Notes: generated from the letters alone by a model not told the origin. Counted from the stretch's first letter, positions 1 through 9,326 are shown. The stretch: DNA of 45,495 nt from an uncultured beta proteobacterium (GCA_903870065.1 CAIQBN010000375.1:1-45495); one strand, 5' to 3'. Made by a program: numbers and translations.

Positions 1-759
1 ACCCGTACTACTTTCGAGATCGCTGCCAACCGACTGTCGGCAGTCGTGATGAACTTGGACATAGCGCGCTCTTCTGCCTCCAAGGGCGAGACCTTGCTCG
101 ATACCATTGCCAAACTCAGAGCCATGGCGGCAGACATGTTCGTGGTGCGCCACGGAGAGTCGGGTGCACCCTACCTGATCGCGCAACATGTGGCGCCGCA
201 CGTGCATGTGATCAATGCCGGGGACGGACGCCATGCCCATCCCACACAGGGTTTGTTAGACATGTTCACGATCCGGCACTACAAAAGTGACTTCTCCAAT
301 TTGACAGTGGCAATCGTCGGCGATGTGCTGCATTCCCGCGTGGCACGCTCCGACATCCATGCGCTAACGACCCTGGGTTGTGCTGAAGTGCGTGTGGTTG
401 GCCCCAAGACACTGGTGCCGTCAGACATGGCGCAAATGGGGGTGCGGGTGTGCCACACCCTGGAAGAGGGCATCAAGGATTGCGATGTCATCATCATGCT
501 GCGACTGCAGAATGAGCGCATGAGCGGCGCGCTACTACCATCGATGCACGAATTCTTCAAGAGCTACGGACTCACCCCAGAAAAACTGCGGTTGGGCAAA
601 CCGGACGCCATCGTCATGCACCCAGGACCTATCAACCGTGGTGTCGAAATTGATTCTGCTGTGGTTGACGGTGCTCAAAGCGTAATCTTGCCGCAGGTCA
701 CGTTCGGCATCGCCGTGCGCATGGCCGTGATGAGCATCGTTGCTGGCAATGAGGCGTGA
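1..759 (+). CDS. pyrB: aspartate carbamoyltransferase, C-terminal part (5' end outside window)
   Basis: Frame 1 is open from base 1 ([12 protein letters not shown]...); [22 protein letters not shown] and [12 protein letters not shown] motifs of ATCase. Confidence 0.95.
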   Translation, partial: TRTTFEIAANRLSAVVMNLDIARSSASKGETLLDTIAKLRAMAADMFVVRHGESGAPYLIAQHVAPHVHVINAGDGRHAHPTQGLLDMFTIRHYKSDFSNLTVAIVGDVLHSRVARSDIHALTTLGCAEVRVVGPKTLVPSDMAQMGVRVCHTLEEGIKDCDVIIMLRLQNERMSGALLPSMHEFFKSYGLTPEKLRLGKPDAIVMHPGPINRGVEIDSAVVDGAQSVILPQVTFGIAVRMAVMSIVAGNEA

Positions 760-815
760 AGGGGTGACTGCCATGCAGGGCGATTTGCCAGCGCGATTTT
801 TGTGAAAGAACCACT

Positions 816-2108
816 ATGAAAACTCTGATCAAAGGTGGCCGGGTAGTCGATCCTGCCCGTGGCTATGATGAAAAAGCGGATGTAGCCCTCGTGGATGGTG
901 TAGTTGTAGCTATAAAAAGCATAGCAATTGATTTTGAACCGAATAACACTTTCGACGCGTCAAACTGTATTGTGATGCCTGGCTTGGTCGATTTGGCGGT
1001 GCGACTGCGTGAGCCGGGCCATGAACATGAAGGTATGTTGGCCTCTGAAATGGCGGCCGCGGTAGCCGGCGGTGTGACCAGCGTCGTTTGTCCGCCCGAC
1101 ACGGACCCCGTACTGGATGAAGCGGGTCTTGTGGAAATGCTGCGCCACCGCGCGTTGCAATTGCAGCAGGCGCGCCTGTATCCACTCGGGGCATTGACCC
1201 GCAATTTGGAAGGTGAAGTGCTGACCGAAATGTTGCACCTGACGCAGGCCGGTTGCATAGGCTTTAGTCAAGCGGAAGTTCCATTGGCCAATACGCAGGT
1301 CATGCTGCGGGCCCTTCAATACGCAAGCACCTTCGGTTACACCGTGTGGCTGCGTCCACAGGAGCTGTATCTGGGCAAGGGTGTGGCGGCCAGCGGTGCC
1401 TTGGCCACACGCATGGGCCTGAGCGGCGTACCCGTTGCAGCAGAAACAATTGCGCTGCACACCATCTTTGAATTAGTGCGAGCTACGCATGCACGTGTCC
1501 ACCTCTGCCGAATTAGCAGTGCCGCGGGTGTCGCGCTCGTGCGTCAAGCCAAGGCTGAAGGTTTGCCCATCACATGCGATGTGAGCATCAACTCCTTGCA
1601 TCTGACCGATGTGGATTTGGGCTACTTTGACAGTCGAATGCGCCTCAATCCACCCCTGCGCCAGCAGCGCGACCGTGATGCGTTGCAGGCTGCCTTGGCC
1701 GACGGCAGCATCGATGCACTGGTGTCCGACCATACGCCCGTGGACGAAGACGCGAAAGCCTTGCCGTTTGCCGAAAGCGAACCGGGCGCCACTGGTTTGG
1801 AGTTGTTGTTGAGTCTGACCTTGAAATGGGCAAGTGACAGTGGAATTGCCTTGGGGCAGGCCCTTGGCGCGGTCAGTAGTCGTCCAGCTACGGTGTTGGG
1901 AGCGGCAATTGGGCCGATGGCATCAAGCGCAGGCCGACTTGATGTAGGTTGTGTGGCTGACATCTGCGTTTTTGATCCGTCCGCTGCATGGATCGTCAAA
2001 CCGTCTGCATTGCGCAGTCAGGGACACCACACACCATTTAGCGGCTATGAGATGCTGGGTCGCGTGCGCGCAACTTTTGTTGGCGGACAGCCCGCTTATC
2101 TGGCCTGA
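816..2108 (+). CDS. pyrC': dihydroorotase-like protein, probably catalytically inactive PyrC' partner of PyrB
   Basis: Amidohydrolase/DHOase fold motifs (PGLVDLAVRLREPG, SDHTPVDED) directly downstream of pyrB; HxH metal ligands absent. Confidence 0.85.
   Translation: MKTLIKGGRVVDPARGYDEKADVALVDGVVVAIKSIAIDFEPNNTFDASNCIVMPGLVDLAVRLREPGHEHEGMLASEMAAAVAGGVTSVVCPPDTDPVLDEAGLVEMLRHRALQLQQARLYPLGALTRNLEGEVLTEMLHLTQAGCIGFSQAEVPLANTQVMLRALQYASTFGYTVWLRPQELYLGKGVAASGALATRMGLSGVPVAAETIALHTIFELVRATHARVHLCRISSAAGVALVRQAKAEGLPITCDVSINSLHLTDVDLGYFDSRMRLNPPLRQQRDRDALQAALADGSIDALVSDHTPVDEDAKALPFAESEPGATGLELLLSLTLKWASDSGIALGQALGAVSSRPATVLGAAIGPMASSAGRLDVGCVADICVFDPSAAWIVKPSALRSQGHHTPFSGYEMLGRVRATFVGGQPAYLA
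871..928 (-). repeat. ~55-bp repeat copy inside pyrC' coding sequence
   Basis: Reverse complement TTGCTATGCTTTTTATAGCTACAACTACACCATCCACGAGGGCTACATCCGCTTTTT. Confidence 0.6.
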
Positions 2109-2116
2109 GTTAAGGC

Positions 2117-2851
2117 ATGACCCGCATGCGTGCAAGTTGGCGGCTACTGCGCGTGGTGCTGCATATTATGGGTGGCATTTGGACCATCTGGACCGCCTTT
2201 CCTCGCCTGTCTCAGGAGCAACGGGAAGTCCAGGTGCAAGCCTGGGCGCTGAATATGCTTGTCAAGCTGGGCATCAAGATCGAAATAAGGGGCCAGGCCC
2301 CCTTGACCGGTCCCATGTTATTGGCCGCAAACCACATTTCATGGGCTGACATAGTGGTCATACATGCGACGCGCCATTGCCGTTTTGTCTCCAAAGACGA
2401 GGTGGGTCGATGGCCGCTGGTGTCTACTTTGGCCAATGCAGCGGGCACGCTCTACATCACAAGAGAGTCACGGCGTGACGCCATGCGGGTGGTGCATCAA
2501 ATGGCGCAATCTCTGCGAGATGGTGATGTATTGGCGATATTTCCCGAAGGAACGACTGGGGACGGTCAGAAGTTGCTGCCCTTTCATGCCAACTTGCTTC
2601 AGGCCGCGATCGCAGCCAATGCGCCGGTTCAGCCGGTAGCGCTGCAATTTGCAGATGCAGAAACGGGGCAAATCAGTTTTGCACCCTGCTACGTGGGTGA
2701 CGACAGCTTATGGCAATCACTGTGGCGCACTCTGTGCGCTAGCAATGTCAAGGCAGTGGTCAAGTTTGGAACGCCGGAGTTGCCAAAAGGCCGCGACCGG
2801 CGGACCTGGGCGGCCGATTTGCATGTCGCCATTGACACATTACGCGGCTAG
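2117..2851 (+). CDS. 1-acyl-sn-glycerol-3-phosphate acyltransferase (PlsC family)
   Basis: NHISWAD (HX4D) and FPEGTTGDG motifs. Confidence 0.9.
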   Translation: MTRMRASWRLLRVVLHIMGGIWTIWTAFPRLSQEQREVQVQAWALNMLVKLGIKIEIRGQAPLTGPMLLAANHISWADIVVIHATRHCRFVSKDEVGRWPLVSTLANAAGTLYITRESRRDAMRVVHQMAQSLRDGDVLAIFPEGTTGDGQKLLPFHANLLQAAIAANAPVQPVALQFADAETGQISFAPCYVGDDSLWQSLWRTLCASNVKAVVKFGTPELPKGRDRRTWAADLHVAIDTLRG

Positions 2852-3936
2852 CTTGGGTCCGCTGCACTCTCGGTATGGCGTTTGAAAGTCACCACATGGT
2901 CAACTTGGGGTCGAATTCCAATCCACTCACCTAGCCGGTGGTCATGGTGGCTGGGCACATGGGCTTGCACAATCTGGCCACCCGCCAGGCGCAGCGTATA
3001 AAGAAACTCGGCACCTCGAAAAGCCTTACGCAGGATTTCAGCTTTGACTGGCGCGTCGTCGTCGTGCACGATATCGTCCGCACGCAGCAATACATCACAA
3101 TGGCCCGATTCAAAGGCAGACGGCAAAGGACACTCCGCAATATTGCTTAGCTCACCCAGTGCGGTTTGGACGACTGTCTGGCCATCCACTTCCACCAGTG
3201 TGGCCGGCGCAAAAACACCATGCCCAATAAATTCAGCAACAAAGCGAGTCGCGGGACGGTGGTAGAGTGAATAGGCATCGTCCCACTGGTGCAAAGTGCC
3301 ATCGGACATGACGCCGATCATGTCACCGATGGCAAATGCTTCGAGCTGGTCATGCGTTACAAACAAGGCAGTCGCGCCCGCTGCTTTCAGAATGCCGCGT
3401 ACTTCGTGGGCCAATCGCTCGCGCAGGTCGACGTCCAGATTGGAGAAAGGCTCATCTAGCAACAGCAACTGGGGTTTGGGTGCCAAAGCGCGAGCCAGCG
3501 CCACGCGTTGTTGTTGCCCCCCCGACAGTTCGTGGGGATAACGCAAGGAGGTATCCGACAGCCCGACCCACGCCAATACTTCAGCAACTCGTTCAGTGCG
3601 CAGTGCACTGGGCATGTCGTGAATTCCGAATGCAACATTGCGTTCAACGTTCAGGTGCGGAAATAGCGCGTAGTCTTGAAAAACCATGCCGATGCGCCTT
3701 TGCTCCGCAGGTACGTGGCTTGTCGCACTGCTGACCGTGCGCCCACCCAGCTTGATGTCGCCACTACTGACGGGCTCCAGTCCAGCGACGGCGCGCAGCA
3801 AAGTGGTTTTGCCACAGCCCGACGGTCCGATCAAAACGCCGATGTCTCCGGCGCGAAGTCCAAACGACACATTTTGAACAGCCGCTTGCTCGGATCCGGT
3901 GTAGCGCACCTTGAGTTGGGAAACAGAGAGAAACAT
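2848..3936 (-). CDS. Fe3+/polyamine-type ABC transporter ATP-binding protein (FbpC-like)
   Basis: Walker A GPSGCGKTT, signature LSGGQQQRVALARAL, Walker B LLLLDEPF. Confidence 0.9.
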   Translation of the reverse strand: MFLSVSQLKVRYTGSEQAAVQNVSFGLRAGDIGVLIGPSGCGKTTLLRAVAGLEPVSSGDIKLGGRTVSSATSHVPAEQRRIGMVFQDYALFPHLNVERNVAFGIHDMPSALRTERVAEVLAWVGLSDTSLRYPHELSGGQQQRVALARALAPKPQLLLLDEPFSNLDVDLRERLAHEVRGILKAAGATALFVTHDQLEAFAIGDMIGVMSDGTLHQWDDAYSLYHRPATRFVAEFIGHGVFAPATLVEVDGQTVVQTALGELSNIAECPLPSAFESGHCDVLLRADDIVHDDDAPVKAEILRKAFRGAEFLYTLRLAGGQIVQAHVPSHHDHRLGEWIGIRPQVDHVVTFKRHTESAADPS

Positions 3937-3951
3937 GGTGCCGATTTTAGA

Positions 3952-3966
3952 TGACTACAATTCTCA
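3952..3966. promoter_or_regulatory. candidate Fur-type operator (7-1-7 imperfect inverted repeat TGACTAC-A-ATTCTCA)
   Basis: 10/14 match to TGATAAT-N-ATTATCA, in the short divergent spacer between the two iron-type ABC genes, overlapping a TACAAT -10-like hexamer. Confidence 0.35.
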
Positions 3967-3989
3967 TTTAGTTTGGGCCGTTGGCCACC

Positions 3990-5627
3990 ATGCCTCTTCT
4001 CTCTACCGTCAAGTCCCCGTCCCGCTGGTTTTTGTTGCTGTTGATCGGCGTATTGATGTCGCCTGTGCTGGCCGTGCTGGCATCGTGGCTACCGCTCAGC
4101 GACGCATCGGGGCAGGCGATGGCCATTTTGCGTGAAATGGGCAGCACGGTATTGCCCGAATATATGTGGACTACCGTCCAGCTTTGCCTGATGGTAACGT
4201 TTGGCGTGTCTGTCATAGGCCTCTCTACCGCAGTGGTGGTGACACTTTTTGACTTTCCCGGGCGGCGCGTATTTGAATGGGCGCTCTTGTTGCCGCTGGC
4301 AATGCCCGCGTATGTCGTTGCCTATGCATATACTGATTACCTGCAATTTGGTGGCCCATTGCAAACCATGGTGCGCACGATGTTTGGACTGCAAGGGCGT
4401 GTTTTTCCCGAAGTGAGAAATGTTGTGGGCGCGGCCTGGGTATTTACATTCACCCTCTACCCCTACGTATATTTGCTCGCGCGTACGGCGTTGGGCGAGC
4501 GAACCGTCCACCTCATGGAGGCGTCTCGCTTAATGGGAGCGCCACTGGGTCGGCGTCTGCGCATGGTGGCATTGCCGCTGGCGCGCCCGGCCGTTGCAGC
4601 GGGCGTTGCCCTGGCCCTGATGGAAACGCTGGCCGACTTTGGTGTGTCGAGTTATTTTGGTATTCAAACTTTCACTGCAGGCATCTACAAAGCATGGTTG
4701 GCTATGGACAATCGCATCGCGGCGTCACAGTTGGCGACGATGTTGCTGTTGTTGGTGGCCGTCCTGTTGGGGCTAGAAAGGCGGGCGCAAAGGAGAATGC
4801 GCTTTGCTGTGACCAAGGGCGCCCGCGCGGGGTCGTCCGATGCGCAGGCCGTGCGCTTGGATTGGCGCCAAGCCGCAGGCGCATGGTTTCTTTGTGTTAT
4901 TCCGGTTGTGATGGGTTTTGTGCTTCCAATACTTTTTATGCTGCGACCGCTTGCCTCCGAGGCCGCTGAAGTGCCCTGGGCACGATTTGGCGAATGGGCA
5001 TTCAACAGTGTGCGCTTGGGAGCGATCACGGCAGCGTTGGCGGTCGCCATTGCACTTGTGCTTTCCTTCAGCGTGCGGCGCAGTCCACACGGGTCAGTGC
5101 GTGCGGCCGCACAGCTCGCTGGCATTGGCTACGCGATCCCGGGTGCAGTGGTTGTTGTGGGCCTGTTGCTACCTGTTGCCTGGCTGCAGGACTTTGTCCC
5201 ACAAGCGCAAATTGCCTATGTTGTTACAGCAACCTCGGTTGGTATTGTTTGGGCCTACCTCGTGCGATTTTGTGCTGTTGCGCTGCAGTCTTTGCAAAGC
5301 GGGTATGCCAGATTGCCTATCAGTCTGGACGAATCTGCACGCATGCTCGGCGCATCGCCACTGCAGACGCTGGTGCGGGTGCACTGGCCATTGCTACGGC
5401 GGTCGGTCGCAGCAGCGGCTTTGCTTGTTTTTGTCGATGTCATGAAGGAACTGCCGGCCACACTTGTTTTGCGTCCATTTAACAGTGATACCTTGGCCGT
5501 AGTGGCCTACCAACTTGCACGCGACGAGCGCCTCGGGGAGGCCGCACTGCCGTGCTTGGTGCTTGTGCTGGTCGGCTTGTTTCCTGTCATGCTGTTGAGT
5601 CGTACTTTGCGTGGTAGTGGACGATAG
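3990..5627 (+). CDS. iron ABC transporter permease (FbpB-like, two fused permease halves)
   Basis: ~540 aa, multiple TMs, two EAA-type loops (EASRLMGAPLGRRLRMVALPLARPA; ESARMLGASPLQTLVRVHWPLLR). Confidence 0.88.
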   Translation: MPLLSTVKSPSRWFLLLLIGVLMSPVLAVLASWLPLSDASGQAMAILREMGSTVLPEYMWTTVQLCLMVTFGVSVIGLSTAVVVTLFDFPGRRVFEWALLLPLAMPAYVVAYAYTDYLQFGGPLQTMVRTMFGLQGRVFPEVRNVVGAAWVFTFTLYPYVYLLARTALGERTVHLMEASRLMGAPLGRRLRMVALPLARPAVAAGVALALMETLADFGVSSYFGIQTFTAGIYKAWLAMDNRIAASQLATMLLLLVAVLLGLERRAQRRMRFAVTKGARAGSSDAQAVRLDWRQAAGAWFLCVIPVVMGFVLPILFMLRPLASEAAEVPWARFGEWAFNSVRLGAITAALAVAIALVLSFSVRRSPHGSVRAAAQLAGIGYAIPGAVVVVGLLLPVAWLQDFVPQAQIAYVVTATSVGIVWAYLVRFCAVALQSLQSGYARLPISLDESARMLGASPLQTLVRVHWPLLRRSVAAAALLVFVDVMKELPATLVLRPFNSDTLAVVAYQLARDERLGEAALPCLVLVLVGLFPVMLLSRTLRGSGR

Positions 5628-5739
5628 GCCCGCTCGGCTTTGGCAGCGGCGCCCTAAGCAAATGATTGGGAACTTGTTGGTGCGTTGCGGGGTAGCAATT
5701 CGGTGAATCTCAGCATCTCAAGGCGCGTTTGAAGTTCGC

Positions 5740-5753
5740 TTGATGTAGATCAG
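5740..5753. promoter_or_regulatory. candidate FNR/ANR-type box TTGAT-GTAG-ATCAG
   Basis: 9/10 match to TTGAT-N4-ATCAA; a TATAAG -10-like hexamer at 5773-5778 places it near -40. Confidence 0.55.
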
Positions 5754-5890
5754 GGTAGCTTCAAAAACTCAATATAAGGGTTTGCCCTATGTTGCGTTGC
5801 AGCGTACAGTTTCATTGATGGTTAGTGCTAGTTGATGTTGCTGTGTTTTGTTCACCCGCGGTCACCTAGCCGCCACCGTGATGAAACGCG

Positions 5891-6454
5891 GTGGCCTATT
5901 TCAAAATTCACCATGACAACAAGGAAATCACCGTGACTACAGAAGCAGAGGTCAGGAAAACACCATTTGTGATCGAGTGGCGAGACGGATTCAAAATCGG
6001 CGTAGCTCAGGTAGATCAGGAGCATCGCCACTTGTTTACGCTTGTGCGTGCTCTCAATCTCGATTCCGTGGATCAGACGGTTGAGGAACTTCTGGATTAT
6101 GTGGTCACACATTTTTCCAATGAACAAGAACTGATGGAAAAGAGCGGATACCCTGCGTTTGAGCAGCATTTGAAATTACACGAAGAGTTTGCATCCCAGG
6201 TTGCCGACTTTTTGGGAAGTGGTGCTGTCTGGACGGAAGATCGCATTCAAGAGTTGCGTCGATTTTTGAACAAATGGCTGATCGGGCACATCATGACCCA
6301 TGATTTGCGCTTTGGAAAATGGTTTGCCAGCAAAGGGACACCAGTTGCCCCTCCCGCCAAACCAGAAGCGCACCAGACCGGCTTTTTCGCCCGCCTATTT
6401 GGCCCGAAAAAACACGGACAGTCTGTTCGGGACAATGCACATCGAACGCGTTGA
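5891..6454 (+). CDS. bacteriohemerythrin
   Basis: Hemerythrin metal-ligand pattern (VDQEHRHLF, HFSNEQELM, FEQHLKLHEEF, IGHIMTHDL); GTG start, alternative GTG at 5933. Confidence 0.88.
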   Translation: MAYFKIHHDNKEITVTTEAEVRKTPFVIEWRDGFKIGVAQVDQEHRHLFTLVRALNLDSVDQTVEELLDYVVTHFSNEQELMEKSGYPAFEQHLKLHEEFASQVADFLGSGAVWTEDRIQELRRFLNKWLIGHIMTHDLRFGKWFASKGTPVAPPAKPEAHQTGFFARLFGPKKHGQSVRDNAHRTR

Positions 6455-6669
6455 GCGGGCAGGGTTGTCCTTGCATACCGATGTGACGGGCACCGTTGCA
6501 TTCGGTGCGCTTGAATGTGCCGCCAAAACTGAACCTGGCGGTTGACGGGAGTCGCAAATCAGGCTGTAACCCGCATGGAAACTAATTTTTGAATTTGTCG
6601 ACCGGCACACCATCATTCAAGATTGTGTCACTGCCTGGGGCGAGATTGTTATTGTTGGTAACCACAAAC

Positions 6670-6745
6670 AAAAAACCCGGCCTTGGACCGGGTTGTGTCC
6701 CTGAGTTCAGGGGACGCTTTGCGTCAGGCAATCGCCTGAGCAAAT
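6670..6745 (-). ncRNA. candidate structured small RNA 3' region: consecutive hairpins ending in a Rho-independent terminator
   Basis: Inverted repeats TCAGGC/GCCTGA, GACGC/GCGTC, GTCCCTGA/TCAGGGGAC and AACCCGG/CCGGGTT, the last followed by a T-run on the minus strand; no minus-strand gene ends here. Confidence 0.35.
6674..6694 (-). terminator. Rho-independent terminator reading on the minus strand
   Basis: AACCCGG-ccttgga-CCGGGTT stem, then TTTTTTG on the minus strand. Confidence 0.6.
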
Positions 6746-7046
6746 AATGAATTTTTCGGTGGAAATTTCTTTGCGAAAAATCAAAAAGTATGAACCTTTC
6801 AGGTCAATGCATTTTTTGCAGGTCACAACTCAGCTTCCCCAAAAGGCTCTGACAACCATCGCCGGTGCATCTTCGGCGGCATTGTCACCAGTAGCTGCGA
6901 GCAAAACCGTTTTTTCGCCCGATAGGTCAGGTGTTTCTGACTCAGTTTCACAGCGGGACAGGTTGTAGAACCAACAGTTCAATAATTGCCTGCGACCTCA
7001 CCGTCCTGCGGTTTCGACGCCTCAAACTGCTCAGGTCAATCATGCT

Positions 7047-7856
7047 TTGGACTCCAAATCCCGTGCCATACTTGCCCTCATGCGGCAATATCCGCTGGAC
7101 ATCTCTGCCACCTATTCCGAAGGCGGCATCAGTGCCACCGGGCGGCTGGACCTGCTTGCCACCCCGCAGGCCTCTACGCTGACAACATTGACCATTGTTA
7201 GCTCGACCAGTGTGCTGCTGGCCGGCGATTCGCTGGCATTGAAGGCCTTGGCTGTGTATGCGGACCAGTCACTCAAAACGGTAGCAGCGGTGTGGCAGGT
7301 TGACCATGAAGCGGTGCAAATCACCCAAAGCGGTGTGTTGACCGTGGGTAGTTTTACAGTGGACGGGCCGGTATTGGTGAGTGCCAGCTTTACCGAGGCA
7401 GGCATCACGACCGTTGCGGAGTTTCAAATGCAATTGCGGCAGGCAGCGTTTGCCTCGCCCTTGCAACTTGAGGTGGAGGCCACGGGTCCGCGCAACCGCT
7501 ATGGCCTCTCCGCGTGGGTGCGCCTGCCCGTCAACGCGCTACCCTTAAGCCGCAATGCAGTGTCGCCTGACGCCACCGGGCGTGGCGAATACAAGATGTA
7601 TGTCGTGGCCCTTGCCCCCGGCGGAGCGGGCCAGTCACTTGGTTTTGTGCTGAACCGCAACAAGGAATGGCAAGCCCTGAGTTCGCCGCTACCCGAGTAT
7701 TTGAGCGGCGTCGTGGATTCGCGGGACTATCTTGTCACCATTTTTGATCAGGTCGATAGCCGGTTAATTGCAGGAACAGCAATCTACATCGGTTTCGGAA
7801 CCAGTGATACTGAGATGCTGGCCCAGGGGCGCTATCGCATGCTGCAGGTGCTGTAA
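7047..7856 (+). pseudogene. 5'-truncated bacterial Ig-like (BIG2-type) repeat protein, C-terminal remnant
   Basis: One full Ig-like unit (LTIVSSTSVLLAGDSLALKALAVYADQS...VLVSASFTEAGITT) preceded by only the last strands of another (LDISATYSEGGISATGRLDLLA); same frame upstream is interrupted by TAG at 6966. Confidence 0.5.
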
Positions 7857-7991
7857 GACGGGTGCGCGTCCGAGTTAGAAATAGTCCAACTTCTTTTTTG
7901 CTGAACTGGCTAGGGTCATCTGGGTTTGGTTGGTACGGAGTTCAGCAATGGTTGGCTGTGTGTGCCATTGAGGCGCTTTGTTGGTAACGGG

Positions 7992-8066
7992 TGGTCCCGC
8001 TGACAGGAATCGAACCTGTATCTAGCACTTAGGAGGCACTCGTTCTATCCATTGAACTACAGCGAG
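7992..8066 (-). tRNA. tRNA-Arg (anticodon CCU), CCA encoded
   Basis: Reverse complement CTCGCTG-TA-GTTCAATGGATAGAAC...AGTGC-CTCCTAA-GTGCT...ACAGG-TTCGATT-CCTGT-CAGCGGG-A-CCA folds as a cloverleaf. Confidence 0.95.
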
Positions 8067-8102
8067 ACAGGCCGATATTGTAAGGGGCAGCTTACCGATG
8101 AA

Positions 8103-9317
8103 TTATTTTGTCAGGTGCCGCATTGCATCTTCGAGCCCCTTGAGGGTCAGCGGGTACATTCGGTTGTGCATGATTTGCTGGACCACGGAAATGCTCTGAC
8201 GGTATTGCCAAACACCCTGCGGCTCCGGGTTAACCCAGGCGAACTTGGGAAAAGCATGAATAAGCCGCTGCAACCATTCAGCTCCTGGTTCCTCATTGTT
8301 GTATTCCACGCTGCCGCCCGGTTGCAATATTTCATACGGGCTCATGGTGGCATCGCCAACAAATATGAGCTTGTAATCCTTGTTGTACTTGCGGATGATG
8401 TCCCAGGTCTCAAATTTTTCCGCAAAACGGCGGCGGTTGTTTTTCCACATAAAGTCATAGACACAGTTGTGAAAATAATAAAACTCGAGGTGCTTGAACT
8501 CGGTCTTGGTCGCGCTGAATAGTTCTTCCACGCGTTGAATGTGTTCGTCCATCGTGCCGCCGACGTCCATCAGCAGCAGTACCTTGACGTTGTTGTGCCG
8601 TTCGGGCCGCATTTTGATATCCAGATAACCCGCGTTGGCCGCGGTCCTGCTGATCGTTTCGTCCAGATCAAGCTCATCTTCATGCCCCTCGCGGGCGAAC
8701 TTGCGCAAGCGGCGCAGGGCAATCTTGATGTTGCGCGTACCCAGTTCCTGGGTGTCGTCGTAGTCCTTGTATGCGCGTTGGTCCCAGACCTTCACTGCGC
8801 TTTTGTTGCGGCCTTTGTCCTGCCCAATGCGGATGCCTTGGGGGTTTTGGCCATAAGCGCCAAAGGGTGAGGTGCCACCCGTCCCAATCCACTTGCTGCC
8901 GCCTTCGTGGCGCTCCTTCTGTTCTTCAAGACGCTTTTTGATGGTTTCCATCAGTTCGTCCCAGCCCATTTTTTGGATTTTGGCTAACTCTTCAGGGCTG
9001 AGGTTGAGCTCCAAATTCTTGCGCAGCCACTCCAAAGGGATTTCCTTGGTGAAGTCTGCAAGCATTTCCACCCCCTTGAAGTAGGCGGCAAAAGCGCGGT
9101 CAAATTTGTCGTAATGCTTCTCGTCCTTGACCAGCGCCGTGCGACTCAAAAAGTAAAAATCGTCGATTTTGTAACCCGAGGGCTCGGCATCGTCTTCGGG
9201 AACAGGCGTAGCAGGCCCGACCACGCCTTTTTGGAGGGCTTCCAGCAGCGTCAAATATTCCTTGACGGATACCGGCAATTTTGCCGACCGCAGGGTGTAA
9301 AAAAAGTCCAGCAGCAT
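8103..9317 (-). CDS. VWA domain-containing CoxE-like protein
   Basis: LLLMDVGGTMDEHIQRVEELFSATKTEFKHLEFYYFHNCVYD (degenerate MIDAS); co-directional with a MoxR ATPase. Confidence 0.88.
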   Translation of the reverse strand: MLLDFFYTLRSAKLPVSVKEYLTLLEALQKGVVGPATPVPEDDAEPSGYKIDDFYFLSRTALVKDEKHYDKFDRAFAAYFKGVEMLADFTKEIPLEWLRKNLELNLSPEELAKIQKMGWDELMETIKKRLEEQKERHEGGSKWIGTGGTSPFGAYGQNPQGIRIGQDKGRNKSAVKVWDQRAYKDYDDTQELGTRNIKIALRRLRKFAREGHEDELDLDETISRTAANAGYLDIKMRPERHNNVKVLLLMDVGGTMDEHIQRVEELFSATKTEFKHLEFYYFHNCVYDFMWKNNRRRFAEKFETWDIIRKYNKDYKLIFVGDATMSPYEILQPGGSVEYNNEEPGAEWLQRLIHAFPKFAWVNPEPQGVWQYRQSISVVQQIMHNRMYPLTLKGLEDAMRHLTK

Positions 9318-9326
9318 GGCGTGCTC

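Noticed and set aside
5755-5790. GTAGCTTCAAAAACTCAATATAAGGGTTTG as another copy of the ~55-bp repeat
   Set aside because: Similarity too weak; better explained as the promoter of the bacteriohemerythrin gene
6592-6665. Minus-strand frame reading VTNNNNLAPGSDTILNDGVPVDKFKN then stop
   Set aside because: Looks protein-like but is short, has no start or family match, and overlaps the terminator region; cannot be supported as a gene remnant
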